Source of the DNA: Pelomonas sp. BJYL3
Lineage (GTDB): Bacteria; Pseudomonadota; Gammaproteobacteria; Burkholderiales; Burkholderiaceae_C
Direction: 5' to 3'
DNA length: 64,000 nucleotides
NCBI RefSeq assembly: GCF_027257975.1
Contig: NZ_JANZKX010000001.1
Location: 744,001-808,000, forward strand
Shown here piece by piece: positions 27,662 to 37,293 of the stretch (position 1 is its first letter; each line of letters begins with the position of its first letter). A model generated the notes under the pieces. The model was not told where the DNA came from. It saw only the letters and a program-made list of their open reading frames with translations, and did no database searches. Made by a program: the position numbers and the translations under genes.

Positions 27662-29956
27662 TTGAGTCGCAAGCGCACCAGTTCGCTCTTCGTGGCCCTT
27701 GCCATTGGGGTCAGCACCGGCCTCCTGCTGCCGGCGCTGAGCGTTGGCGGCCTGCTGATCGGTCTGCGCGAACCCCAGGTGGCCCAGCAGAACCTGGAGC
27801 GTGACCTGCAGACCAAGCTGGACGTGCTGGCCAGCAGCCTGCCCGAGCTGCTGTGGAACCTGGACCAGGTGGCCGCCCGCGAGGTGGCCGCGGCCATCAT
27901 GAAGTCCCCGGACGTCGTCCGCGTGGCCGTCAGCGACGCCTCCCAGGGCCTGCCCTTCATCGAGATGCGCCACCCCGAGCGCCAGCTGGGCCAGCTGATC
28001 AAGGGCGAGCGCGACATCTTCCGCGGCAGCACCCGCATCGGCCATCTGCAGATCGAGATCGACGACCACCTGGCCGCCGCCGCCCTCAGCCGCCAGCGCT
28101 GGCTCTACGCCGCCACGGTGGGCGGGCAGCTGCTGATCTCGGTGGCCCTGGTGCTGCTGGCCCTGAACTCGCGCGTGATGCGGCCGCTGCGCTCACTGGG
28201 CCGCTTCGCCAACGACATGGCACAGGGCCGTTTCAGCACGGAGCTGGAGGGCGGGCGCAATGACGAGATCGGCCGCCTGGGCAAGCATCTGCAGGACATG
28301 CGCGATGCCCTGCAGCACCAGTTCGACGCGCAGCGCCAGCTGATCGAGCGCCTGCGCGGCATGGCCGAGACGGTGCCCGGCGTGGTCTACCAGCTGCGCC
28401 GCAGCCCCGAGGGCCGTTTCAGCTTCGCCTACGTCAGCGAGGCGGTGAAGGACTACTTCCGCGTGCCCGCCCAGCTGCTGCTGAGCGAGGCCGAGGCGCT
28501 GTTCGAGCGCATCCATCCCGAGGACCGCGAGGCCGTGCGTGAGGCCCTGGCCTCCTCGGCCCGCCACCTGAGCCCCTGGCAGCAGGAGTTCCGCACCGAC
28601 AACGCCGACGGCAGCGAGCGCTGGCTGTACGGCAACGCCATCGCCCAGCTGGAGGATGGCGGCTCGGTGCTGTGGCACGGCTTCCTGACCGACATCTCCC
28701 GCCAGCGCCGCGACGCCCTGGAGCTGGACCGCTACCGCCATCACCTGGAGGAGCTGGTCGAGGCCCGCACGCAGGCCCTGGCCACCGCCACCCAGGCCGC
28801 GGAGGCGGCCAACCTGGCCAAGAGCGCCTTCCTGGCGAACATGAGCCACGAGATCCGCACGCCGATGAACGCCATCATCGGCCTGACCTACCTCGCCCGC
28901 CGCGACAGCACGGAGCCCGCCCAGCAGGACCGGCTCAAGAAGGTGGCGGACGCCGCCGAGCACCTGCTCAGCGTGATCAACAACGTGCTGGACATCTCCA
29001 AGATCGAGGCCGGCAAGCTGCACCTGGAGTCCGGCATCTTCTCGGTCAACCAGCTGCTGGACAACATCGCCAGCATGATGGCGCAGCGGGCCGCGGAGAA
29101 GCAGCTGCAGGTGCAGCAGGACGTGCCGGACGAGCTGCAGAACCGCGTGCTGATGGGCGACGCCCAGCGCATCACCGAGATCCTGATCAACTTCGCCGGC
29201 AATGCCATCAAGTTCACCGACCAGGGCTTTGTGCGCCTCAGCGCCCATGTGCTGGGCGAGACGCCGCAGCAGCTGCGCCTGCGCTTCGAGGTGCGGGACA
29301 GCGGCATCGGCATCAGCGAGGAAGCCCAGGCACGACTGTTCCAGGACTTCGAGCAGGCCGACAGCTCCACCACCCGGCGCTATGGCGGCACGGGCCTGGG
29401 CCTGGCCATCTCTCGCCGCCTGGCGCGGCTGATGGGCGGCGAGGTGGGCGTGCAGAGCGCACCCGGCGAAGGCAGCCTGTTCTGGCTGGAGCTGGAGCTG
29501 CCCCTGTCAGACCAGCCCCTGGCCGCGGCCGGCCTGCAGCGAGGCCAGGCCGCGCGCGAGCTGCTGACGCCCTTCCAGGGCCGGCGCGTGCTGCTGGCCG
29601 AGGACAATGTCGTCAACCAGGAAGTGGCCGTGGCCCTGCTGCAGAGCGCGGGGCTGGAGGTGGACGTGGCCAACGACGGCGTCGAGGCCTGCGAGATGGT
29701 GCAGCGGGGCGACTACGGCCTGGTGCTGATGGACGTGCAGATGCCCGCCATGGACGGCCTGGACGCCACCCGCGCCATCCGTGCCACCGAGAAGGGCCGC
29801 CAGCTGCCCATCCTCGCCATGACGGCCAATGCCTTTGCCGAGGAACGCCAGCGCTGCCTGGATGCCGGCATGAACGACCACGTGGCCAAGCCGGTGGTGG
29901 CAGAGCAACTCTTCCTGACCCTGCGCCGCTGGCTCCATGCCGGCACTGGCCACTGA
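27662..29956 (+). CDS. Hybrid sensor histidine kinase with PAS and receiver domains
   Basis: 764-aa inner-membrane kinase. In order: helix 1 (residues ~8-33), periplasmic segment (~34-145), helix 2 (~147-168), HAMP, PAS ([14 protein letters not shown] onward), a coiled linker, HisKA with H396 in [11 protein letters not shown], HATPase ([22 protein letters not shown]) and a receiver with phospho-acceptor D691 ([11 protein letters not shown]). The start is TTG 27662 with GGAG seven bases upstream. No output regulator or Hpt domain is encoded beside it, so its partner lies elsewhere. The gene for a periplasmic binding protein follows and might supply its ligand sensor; that is inference. Confidence 0.93.
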   Translation: MSRKRTSSLFVALAIGVSTGLLLPALSVGGLLIGLREPQVAQQNLERDLQTKLDVLASSLPELLWNLDQVAAREVAAAIMKSPDVVRVAVSDASQGLPFIEMRHPERQLGQLIKGERDIFRGSTRIGHLQIEIDDHLAAAALSRQRWLYAATVGGQLLISVALVLLALNSRVMRPLRSLGRFANDMAQGRFSTELEGGRNDEIGRLGKHLQDMRDALQHQFDAQRQLIERLRGMAETVPGVVYQLRRSPEGRFSFAYVSEAVKDYFRVPAQLLLSEAEALFERIHPEDREAVREALASSARHLSPWQQEFRTDNADGSERWLYGNAIAQLEDGGSVLWHGFLTDISRQRRDALELDRYRHHLEELVEARTQALATATQAAEAANLAKSAFLANMSHEIRTPMNAIIGLTYLARRDSTEPAQQDRLKKVADAAEHLLSVINNVLDISKIEAGKLHLESGIFSVNQLLDNIASMMAQRAAEKQLQVQQDVPDELQNRVLMGDAQRITEILINFAGNAIKFTDQGFVRLSAHVLGETPQQLRLRFEVRDSGIGISEEAQARLFQDFEQADSSTTRRYGGTGLGLAISRRLARLMGGEVGVQSAPGEGSLFWLELELPLSDQPLAAAGLQRGQAARELLTPFQGRRVLLAEDNVVNQEVAVALLQSAGLEVDVANDGVEACEMVQRGDYGLVLMDVQMPAMDGLDATRAIRATEKGRQLPILAMTANAFAEERQRCLDAGMNDHVAKPVVAEQLFLTLRRWLHAGTGH

Positions 29957-30016
29957 GGGCGGCCGGCGCTACAGTCGTCTCGCAGGGCTGCCTGGCGCGG
30001 CCCTCGGGAGGGGCCC

Positions 30017-30739
30017 ATGAAGGTCTGGATGTTCTGCCTCTGGCTGCTGGCAGGCTGCGGCGCCAGCGCGCAAGCGCAGCAGCGCCTGATCCTCACCACC
30101 GAGGAGTACCCGCCCTACAACATGAGCGACGCCCAGGGGCGCGTCACCGGCCTGGCCACCGACATCGTGCGCAGCCTGCTGGACAGTGCAGGCATCGAGT
30201 ACGAGATCGCCGTCTATCCCTGGGCACGCGCCATCGCCATGGCCCGGACCCAGGTCAACACCTGCGTGTACTCGATGTCACGCACCCCGGAACGCGAGGA
30301 GCTTTACCGCTGGATCGGCCCGCTGGTGACCAATGACTGGACCCTCTTCGCGCGCAGCGGCGCGAGCCGGCCCGGCCATCTGGAGGAGGTGCAGAACATG
30401 CGCATCGGCAGCTACCAGGGCGATGCCATCGTCAGCTATCTGCAGACCCGCGGCTACACGGTCGAGGCCGCGCCCAGCGATGACGCCAACCCGCGCAAGC
30501 TGCTGGCCGGCCGCATCGACTACTGGGCCACGGGGCGCCTGATCGGCCTGTACCGGCTCAGGCAGCAGGGCATCGGCAATATCGAACCGGTGCTGAACTT
30601 CAACCGCACCGAGATGTACCTGGCCTGCCACAAGCAGCTGCCGGAAGAGACCGTCAGGCTGCTGAACGGCCAGCTGCAGACCCTGCATCAGAAGGGCGTG
30701 ATCAAGGGCATCCACGCCCGTTTCGGCTACGCGCAGTGA
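30017..30739 (+). CDS. Periplasmic binding protein, SBP_bac_3 family
   Basis: 240-aa secreted protein. The N-terminus has a hydrophobic core and a possible lipobox LAGC; a signal-peptidase I site after AQA is the alternative. LILTTEEYPPYNMSD and GLATDIVRSLLDSAGIEYEI are typical of the amino-acid binding family 3, and CVYSMSRTPEREELYRW is seen in the transporter-less subgroup. No permease or ATPase gene is near, so it may be an orphan sensor or scavenger. It lies 60 bases downstream of the hybrid kinase on the same strand. Confidence 0.85.
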   Translation: MKVWMFCLWLLAGCGASAQAQQRLILTTEEYPPYNMSDAQGRVTGLATDIVRSLLDSAGIEYEIAVYPWARAIAMARTQVNTCVYSMSRTPEREELYRWIGPLVTNDWTLFARSGASRPGHLEEVQNMRIGSYQGDAIVSYLQTRGYTVEAAPSDDANPRKLLAGRIDYWATGRLIGLYRLRQQGIGNIEPVLNFNRTEMYLACHKQLPEETVRLLNGQLQTLHQKGVIKGIHARFGYAQ

Positions 30740-30748
30740 GCACGGTCT

Positions 30749-31825
30749 TCACTGCGACTCCTTGATCAGCCGCCCCGAACCCGGCTGCACCGGCCGGGCG
30801 TTCATGGGGTAGAGCCGGCCGAAGATGTTGAGCTGGTTCGCCGACAGCTGCACCGGCTGGCGCATCACCATCCACAGCACGCCCTCCGAGCACGGCGGCG
30901 TGGTGAGCGAGCCCATGTAGGTGTAGTAGCCGCGGTCCTCGGGCAGCAGCTGGTTGAGGTCCATCTGGCCCGGCGCGGGCAGGGGCTCGCCCTTCTCCAG
31001 CGGGAGGTTGTTCCAGACGGTCTGCACCAGGGGCTGATCACGCCCCCGCTCCAGCAGCACGGCGACCACGGCCAGGCGGCCGTCCGCGTCCTTGTGCACG
31101 AGGTGGGCCACCATGTCGAACTGGCGACCGTTGATGCGCTCCTCGCTGGGCCGGTGGAAGTGGAACTGCAGCAGCTCGTAGCGGCGCCCCATCACCTGCA
31201 GGCTGTTGCCGGGCGCGATGTTCACCTGGATGGTGTGGCCGTTGTCCAGCACCGCGAAGCCGCTGGGCTGGTAGTCGAACTGGATCTTCTCCAGATCCAC
31301 GCGAATGCCGTCGCGGATGTCGATGGGGCTCTGGCGCTTGCCACTGGCACAGAGCCGGTACTCGGGCTTGAGCTCGCCCCAGTGCTCGGGGCCGCCCTCG
31401 CCCTCGTAGGCCCAGTGCAGCTCGCCGCCATGGCCTTTGGGCTCGGCACGCTTGCCAGCCCGGGACTCGGCCTTGGCCTCGGACCGGGCCTCCGCCTTGG
31501 CCGACGGCGCAGGGGCGGGATCCGGCCGGGTGGCCAGGCGCTCCGCCAGGCGCTGGCGCAGGACGCCCAGGTTCTCGGCCGCGCCCTCCTCCTTGCCGGC
31601 ATCCCTGACTGGGGTGGCGGACTTGTCGGATGACTGCTTGTCGGACTTCTCCGTCCTTTCGGCCTTCTCGACCTTGGGCTCGCTCTTCTCCGTGGGCGTC
31701 GAGCGCGCCTGCGCCGGCCGCGGCCAGGCCAGGCACAGGGCGGCCACCATCAGCCAGCTCAGGCAGGCCAGCGTCGGGCGCTGAAGGGACGGCAGAAACG
31801 GGGCGACAAGGGATCGGTGGTGCAT
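30749..31825 (-). CDS. Alpha-type carbonic anhydrase with long charged N-terminal extension
   Basis: 358-aa secreted zinc enzyme for reversible CO2 hydration. A signal peptide (residues ~20-40, ending AQA) is followed by about 90 residues rich in Lys, Glu, Ala and Ser, then the catalytic domain. Zinc ligands H222 and H224 (QFHFHRPSEE) and H241 (MVAHLVHKD) are present, with QSPIDI and GSLTTPPCSEGV as further family motifs. The catalytic domain has normal bacterial length; the extension is unusual and may tether the protein to an acidic surface or cell wall. Convergent with the binding-protein gene. Confidence 0.93.
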   Translation of the reverse strand: MHHRSLVAPFLPSLQRPTLACLSWLMVAALCLAWPRPAQARSTPTEKSEPKVEKAERTEKSDKQSSDKSATPVRDAGKEEGAAENLGVLRQRLAERLATRPDPAPAPSAKAEARSEAKAESRAGKRAEPKGHGGELHWAYEGEGGPEHWGELKPEYRLCASGKRQSPIDIRDGIRVDLEKIQFDYQPSGFAVLDNGHTIQVNIAPGNSLQVMGRRYELLQFHFHRPSEERINGRQFDMVAHLVHKDADGRLAVVAVLLERGRDQPLVQTVWNNLPLEKGEPLPAPGQMDLNQLLPEDRGYYTYMGSLTTPPCSEGVLWMVMRQPVQLSANQLNIFGRLYPMNARPVQPGSGRLIKESQ

Positions 31826-31934
31826 GGAAGGCTCCTGAGCATGCGCGGCCGCACCCGTGGACGGGCCGGCTCGGCATGCACCTGCTTCTACATCGGCCGG
31901 ATGACGGCAGTCTTGAGCGCCCGGCCCCGGCGGT

Positions 31935-33137
31935 TCAGACCTCGCGCTTGACCCAAAGCCAGGCCACGAGGCCGATGGCCATCATGCCTGCGGAAGCCAG
32001 GGCCAGGCCCAGGGTGGAATGCATGACCAGGGGCACCAGCACGCCGGCCACCAGGCCGTTGGCCGCGCTGCTGATGCAGGCCTGCAGCGAGGAGGCCATG
32101 CCGCGGCGCTCGGGCACCTGGTCCAGCACCATCAGCGTCACCACCGGCACCATGAGGGCCCAGCCCAGAGCGAAGACGCCGATCACCGGCAGCGCCCACC
32201 AGGCGCTGGGCGGCAGGGCCAGGTTCAGCGCCACGTTCAGCACGGCCATGGCCAGCATGATGGAGAAGCCACGGCGGATCTGGGCCCGGGGCTTGATCTT
32301 GCCCGCCAGGCGACCGCTGAACCAGGCGCCGCCCATGATGCCGCCGATGCTGAACAGGAAGAACAGGAAGAACTGCGTGGGCGCCAGGTGCAGGTGCTCG
32401 CCCAGGAAGACCGGGGCGGCCAGCACGTAGAGGAACATGCCGTTGAAGGGGATGCCGCTGGCGAGGGTCAGCAGCAGGAACTTGCGGCTGCCGCAGAGCT
32501 GCCCGTAGCCGCGCATCAGGTCACGCGGGTGGAAGGGCTGGGCCAGGTCCTTGTGCAGGGTCTCGGGCAGCAGGCGCCAGTTGGCCACGAACAGGGCCGT
32601 GCCCACCAGCACCAGGAACCAGAAGATCGAGTGCCAGTCGGCATGCACGAAGAGAAAGCCGCCCACCATGGGCGCCACCGCGGGCGCCACGCCGAAGAAC
32701 AGCGTCACCTGGGACATCACCCGCTGTGCCTCGGAGGGCGGGAACATGTCGCGGATGATGGCCCGCGAGACCACCACGCCCGCGCCGGCCGACATGCCCT
32801 GCACCGTGCGGAAGAAGATCAGCTGGCCGATGCTGGCCGACAGCGCGCAGCCCAGCGAGGCCAGCGCGAAGATGGCCGTGCCCACAAGGACCACCGGACG
32901 GCGGCCGAAGCTGTCGGACAGTGCCCCATGAAACAGGTTCATCAGCGCAAAGCCCAGCAGGTAGCTGGACAGGGTCTGCTGCATCTGCACCGGGGTGGCA
33001 TCCAGGGCCTGCGCGATGCCGGCGAAGGCCGGCAGGTAGGTGTCGATGGAGAAGGGGCCTACGGTGCCCAGGCAGGCCAGCAGGACGGCCAATGTCCAGC
33101 GCGGACCGCGCCAGAGGGTGCCGGCATCAGGATTCAT
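31935..33137 (-). CDS. MFS drug-resistance transporter, Bcr/CflA type
   Basis: 400-aa protein with about 12 membrane helices. The N-terminal FSIDTYLPAFAGIAQAL and SDSFGRRPVVLVG, plus RTVQGMSAGAGVVVSRAIIRD, are characteristic of the Bcr/CflA drug:proton antiporters. Start ATG 33137 places the first helix normally; the frame is open further upstream but those codons carry no family similarity. The substrate is not predictable. Divergent from the oxidoreductase at 33275. Confidence 0.9.
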   Translation of the reverse strand: MNPDAGTLWRGPRWTLAVLLACLGTVGPFSIDTYLPAFAGIAQALDATPVQMQQTLSSYLLGFALMNLFHGALSDSFGRRPVVLVGTAIFALASLGCALSASIGQLIFFRTVQGMSAGAGVVVSRAIIRDMFPPSEAQRVMSQVTLFFGVAPAVAPMVGGFLFVHADWHSIFWFLVLVGTALFVANWRLLPETLHKDLAQPFHPRDLMRGYGQLCGSRKFLLLTLASGIPFNGMFLYVLAAPVFLGEHLHLAPTQFFLFFLFSIGGIMGGAWFSGRLAGKIKPRAQIRRGFSIMLAMAVLNVALNLALPPSAWWALPVIGVFALGWALMVPVVTLMVLDQVPERRGMASSLQACISSAANGLVAGVLVPLVMHSTLGLALASAGMMAIGLVAWLWVKREV

Positions 33138-33274
33138 CGGGAGTGTGCGTTGTGCGCCGGTCCCGGGCGCCAGGCCCGGGCGGCAGGAGGAAGGGAGCGA
33201 ATCAGTGTAGCGGCCGGCGCCGGAACGCGCTGGCACAGGGCCTAAACTCCGGCGCGCTTGCGTGAATCCTCAAC

Positions 33275-34300
33275 ATGCCCGAACCCTACGCCATTGGCCT
33301 CATCGGACTGGGAGTCATGGGCCAGCGAATGCTGGACCGGCTCCACAGCAACCCCCGCTTCCATCCCCAGTGCGCCTGGGACCCGGACCCGCAGGCGCGG
33401 GCGGCCCTGCGCGGCCGGCATCCGCAGCTGCTGATCCCCGAAGAGCCCGAGCAGCTGCTGGGCCATGCCGGGCTGCGCGGCGTCTACATCGCCAGCCCGC
33501 CGGCCTCGCACCTGCACTGGGCCGAGCGGGCCTTCGAGCACGGGCTGCCGGTGCTGTGCGAGAAGCCCCTGGCCGTCGATGCCGAGGCCGCGGCCCGCAC
33601 CCTGCAGCGCCAGCGCCAGGGTCAGCATCGGGCGGCCGTCAACTTCTCGCTGGCGTCCAGCAGCGGCCTGGCGCAGCTGCAGTCCTGCTTCGGCGCGGCC
33701 TCGCGCCATCCCATGGGCGAGCTGGAGTCGGTGCAGCTGACCCTGCGCTTCGCCAGCTGGCCCCGCCCCTGGCAGCGCGACGCAGGCGCCTGGCTGGCGG
33801 GCCGCGCGGAGGGCGGTTTCTGCCGCGAGGTGCTGTCCCATTTCATCTTCGTGCTGCAGCGGGTGCTGGGCGCTGCCGAGGTGGTGCACAGCGAGCTGCT
33901 GTACCCCGCCCAGGCCGACGCGGCCGAGATCGGCCTGCGCGCCCGGCTGTTCGCGGCCGGCGTGCCCATCGACATCGACGCCGCCGTGCTGGGCCAGGAG
34001 GCTGATGTCAACGAGATGCGCTGGCGCGCCCGCGGCGGCGAGGTCTGGCTGAGCAACTGGTTCCGGCGCATCCGCCTGCGCAAGGACGAGGACTGGCGCG
34101 AGCTCGGTGAGCGCGACCTGCGCCCCGACCTCACCGAGGCCGACCTGCTGGAGCACTGGAGCGCCCTGCTGGACGGCCGTTCGCACGCCCTGCCCGGCTT
34201 TGCCGAGGCCCTGGCCGTGCAGCAGACCGTCGAGGCCCTGCTGAGCCAGGGGCACCCCGGTGCGCCCTTGCCTTCGAATATGGGTGAAGCAGATCGATAG
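33275..34300 (+). CDS. Gfo/Idh/MocA family NAD(P)-dependent oxidoreductase
   Basis: 341-aa cytoplasmic dehydrogenase. The Rossmann motif GLIGLGVMGQRM (residues ~8-19), YIASPPASHLHW and the family signature CEKPLAVD are intact. Substrates in this family are usually sugars, inositols or biliverdin-like compounds; none can be assigned here. The last ~16 bases run antisense over the 3' end of rnpB, so the final codons (GEADR) come from sequence constrained by the RNA gene. Confidence 0.88.
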   Translation: MPEPYAIGLIGLGVMGQRMLDRLHSNPRFHPQCAWDPDPQARAALRGRHPQLLIPEEPEQLLGHAGLRGVYIASPPASHLHWAERAFEHGLPVLCEKPLAVDAEAAARTLQRQRQGQHRAAVNFSLASSSGLAQLQSCFGAASRHPMGELESVQLTLRFASWPRPWQRDAGAWLAGRAEGGFCREVLSHFIFVLQRVLGAAEVVHSELLYPAQADAAEIGLRARLFAAGVPIDIDAAVLGQEADVNEMRWRARGGEVWLSNWFRRIRLRKDEDWRELGERDLRPDLTEADLLEHWSALLDGRSHALPGFAEALAVQQTVEALLSQGHPGAPLPSNMGEADR

Positions 34301-34629
34301 GCCGGATTCTGTGCAAGACCTGACCCTTGCGGGCCCGGTCCCGTGACCGCCATTCCTCTGGGCCGGACATCACTGCCCGGCTCGGTGCCACCTACCCGCC
34401 AGCTCTGCGAGCCGCATCATCGCTGGCCTACTTGGTGTTGCTGCGCGTAGAGATTGCCCGTTTCACCCAGTCAGGCCTCCCGAGGAAGGCCCTCCTGACT
34501 CGTCTCTGTTGCTCTGATCCTCGGCTTTCGCCGGGCAGCCGTTAGCTGCTACGCCGCTCTGTGCAGTCCGGACCTTCCTCCAGTGCCGTGTTTCCACGCT
34601 CGCACCAGCGGCGGTCTGATCTGCTTCAC
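34284..34629 (-). ncRNA. rnpB: RNase P RNA (bacterial class A)
   Basis: Catalytic RNA that matures tRNA 5' ends. On the minus strand GGAGGAAGGTCCGGACT matches the universal P4 region (E. coli GGAGGAAAGTCCGGGCT), AGAGCAACAGAGA follows as in the conserved core, and the 3' end CAGAATCCGGCCTATCGATC mirrors the E. coli 3' region. The ends pair as helix P1: AAGCAGATC near 34627 with GATCTGCTT near 34286. A GATAAT at 34642-34637 is a likely -10; no clear -35 was seen. Ends are estimates to within a few bases. The C-terminal codons of the oxidoreductase overlap its 3' end. Confidence 0.95.
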
Positions 34630-34696
34630 GGGCCGCATTATCCCAGAAGCGGCACCGGCTCCCGCGAAGCCGGACCGGGGCACAGGTGGCGAGGCC

Positions 34697-37093
34697 TCAG
34701 CTGCGCGGCACGATGGCGTACCGCGGGTCGTGGTTGAAGTAGTAGGTGCTGCGGGACCACGGCCCCACCACGGCCCAGGCCGCCGCCTGGTCGGGGTTGC
34801 CGTTGGACGTGGCGATGGCCGCCGCCGCGATGGCGCCATAGCCTTCCACCGTGACCTGGTAGGTGCCCGGCGTGCCACCGCCCGGGAAGCCGCTGCTGCT
34901 CTCGGCCGGCATGCTCGGGGGCGTCGAGCCCTCGGCCAGGAAGGACCAGGTGCCGTAGAGCTCGTCCAGGTTCTGGTAGTAGCTGCCGTCCTTCTTGTTC
35001 TGCGGGAAGACGTAGTCGGCCAGGTGGCGCGGATGGGCGGACTTGGCGATGGTCGTGGCCTGCTTGCCCACCCAGTTCGCGAGGGGCAGCGCGGCGCTGC
35101 AGCCCAGCTCGACCGCGTGGTTGACCGACATCGTGATGAAGTTCTGCATCCAGGGCGCCGTGGAGGCGCCGCCCCAGTCGTCCGGCGGCACGCCGACGGA
35201 GCTGATGAACTGGTCGCGCGTGTAGCCGCCATTGCCCTCCCAGAAGGCCAGGCCGTTGGGGCGCGGCTGGGCGGGGCCGTTGGAATACCAGGCCATGTAG
35301 TTGGCATTCCAGCTGACGCGGATCGGGTGGCTGTCCAGGGAGCTGCTGATGGCATAGAGGCCGTAGCGCTGGGCCAGAGCCTCGTTGAGGCTCTGCTCGA
35401 GCAGGGAGCGCTCCGGGCTGCCGTCCAGGGCCGCCCACCAGGCGCGGGCGCGATTGCGGAACTGCCAGCCCCAGCCCCGCACCTGGACGCCGTTGAGGAT
35501 CATGGACTTGTTTGACGAGCCGCTGCCCACGGAGTTGAAGGACAGGCCGGGGTTCACCACGAACAGGGACCAGGCCCCCAGCTGCATCAGCTTTTCCTGC
35601 CAGAAGGCCTGGCCGCTGCTGAGGTACATCCACCAGAAGGTGCCGGGCGTGTGTGCGACGTCATGCTGCCAGCCGTCGCGGCTCATGTTCAGTGTGCCAT
35701 CCACCTTGAAGCGGTCGGCCACGGCGGCCTGGCTCCAGTAGTTGTTGTTGTCATGGAGGAAGACGGTGGGCCGAGAGAGCTTGGAGAGGATGCGCCCCTG
35801 CCCCGAGGTGGTGCCGATGATGGTCTTGGCGCTGTCCCCCTCACGGAAGAAGAAGGCCCAGGAGCCCGCCATCTCGGCCTGGCGCTCGCAGATGGCCTGC
35901 ATGGATGCCGCGCCGGAGTAGAGGGAGACGCAGTCCCACTTGGGCATCAGGCCCAGATCCTGGCGGCCGCCGACGCTGGACATGGCGATCTGCCAATAGC
36001 CCTTCGCGCCCAGGCCCTGAGGCCGCGTGGCCCAGTCGCTGGCATAGCTGGCGACCGAGCCGGAGTGGATGACGATGCTGCTGTCGTAGTTGGGCAGTGC
36101 CCGGGTCTTGGCGAGGTAGGCCACGCCGTGCTTGATGTTGGCACGGGGCAGCTCGCGGCCGCCCCAGTAGGCCCGCGACTGCCAGGTGCCTGCGTAGAGG
36201 TTCACGCTGGTCTGCGTCAGGCGCGCGACCGGGCTGGCCTTGCCGGTGGTGAAGCTGAGGGTGGTCGTGGTCTCGTCCTTCAGCCGGGTGACGTCGGCCA
36301 CCTCAACGATGTGGCGCACGTGGTACTTGCCGATGGTGGGCCAGAACTGCACATGGAACATGGGACGGATGGCCCGCGTGGCATTGCTGCCGATGTCGAA
36401 GGCCTTGGTCTTGTGGTCACACAGCAGCACCGTGGTGCACAGGGGGCCCTGCGTCCAGTAGCGGCTCTGCACGCCGCCGGCCGCCGTCTCGGCGGCCAGG
36501 CCGGCGTCGGTCTGGGCGGCCAGCATGGCGCGGGCGGAGACCGTCGTGGGCGAGGTGTCCGTCTGGCCGAAGGTGATGCTGATGGTCGCGTCGAAGTCGA
36601 AGTTCGCCAGCATGTCGGCCAAGGGCAGAGGCGTCACCGTGGGCCGGGGCTGGTTGCCGAAGCTCAGTACGCGCTCGGTGGTGCCCAGGGTGGGCAGCAC
36701 CACGGAGATCACCGCGAACTTGACCGAGCCGTCGGCGTGGCGGGACTTGACGTCCGCCTGCGAGGCCACGATCACACCGTCCAGGAACACGCTCGGGGTG
36801 TCGGCGATCTCGCCTGCCGCGAAGGGCCGGCCGAACTGCAGCGGGTAGTTGGTCTCGCTGCCCGTGGGCAGGCTCACGCGCAGCTGGTTGTCGGGGCTCA
36901 CGGGCGACCCACCGTCCGTGGGCGTGCCGCTGGTGGGCGTGGTGTTGGGCGTGGTGCTGGGGCTGGTGGCCGCCATCGCGCTGCCCCCGCCTCCGCAGGC
37001 GGTGAGATGCATGCCGCCCAGTACGCTCAGTGCCGAGCCCAGCAAGAACTTGCGGCGCACCACCACCGTCACGTGTCCCTTCGAATCTTTCAT
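34697..37093 (-). CDS. Large secreted lipoprotein of unknown function
   Basis: 798-aa protein that I do not firmly recognise. A positively charged start (VVVRRKFLLGSA) and the lipobox LTAC (residues ~31-34) indicate export and lipidation, followed by a Thr/Ser/Pro linker to about residue 65. The next part (NYPLQFGRPFAAGEI, DGSVKFAVISVVLP) resembles the N-terminal RIFT-barrel domain of rhamnogalacturonan-lyase-like secreted proteins; this is a weak recollection, not a demonstrated match. The C-terminal half is rich in Trp, Tyr, Ser and Asn, as in extracellular carbohydrate-active proteins. It is monocistronic, between rnpB and cysK. A small inverted repeat (34655-34673) follows its stop. Confidence 0.8.
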   Translation of the reverse strand: MKDSKGHVTVVVRRKFLLGSALSVLGGMHLTACGGGGSAMAATSPSTTPNTTPTSGTPTDGGSPVSPDNQLRVSLPTGSETNYPLQFGRPFAAGEIADTPSVFLDGVIVASQADVKSRHADGSVKFAVISVVLPTLGTTERVLSFGNQPRPTVTPLPLADMLANFDFDATISITFGQTDTSPTTVSARAMLAAQTDAGLAAETAAGGVQSRYWTQGPLCTTVLLCDHKTKAFDIGSNATRAIRPMFHVQFWPTIGKYHVRHIVEVADVTRLKDETTTTLSFTTGKASPVARLTQTSVNLYAGTWQSRAYWGGRELPRANIKHGVAYLAKTRALPNYDSSIVIHSGSVASYASDWATRPQGLGAKGYWQIAMSSVGGRQDLGLMPKWDCVSLYSGAASMQAICERQAEMAGSWAFFFREGDSAKTIIGTTSGQGRILSKLSRPTVFLHDNNNYWSQAAVADRFKVDGTLNMSRDGWQHDVAHTPGTFWWMYLSSGQAFWQEKLMQLGAWSLFVVNPGLSFNSVGSGSSNKSMILNGVQVRGWGWQFRNRARAWWAALDGSPERSLLEQSLNEALAQRYGLYAISSSLDSHPIRVSWNANYMAWYSNGPAQPRPNGLAFWEGNGGYTRDQFISSVGVPPDDWGGASTAPWMQNFITMSVNHAVELGCSAALPLANWVGKQATTIAKSAHPRHLADYVFPQNKKDGSYYQNLDELYGTWSFLAEGSTPPSMPAESSSGFPGGGTPGTYQVTVEGYGAIAAAAIATSNGNPDQAAAWAVVGPWSRSTYYFNHDPRYAIVPRS

Positions 37094-37293
37094 TGTGTGC
37101 CCCTCTCAAAGACCATGAGCCTGAAACGCCCGGACGGAACGCTTCAGGCCCGCATTGTCAGCCTGCCTAGCCTTGCAGGGGGTAAGCACCTGTCCAAATA
37201 AGTGGCATCCCCTGGCTCTCTTACCCGCAGTTACTTAGACGATGTGGTCATAAGCCGCGGCGCTACCATTGGTGGCCTTGCACAGGAGCGACC

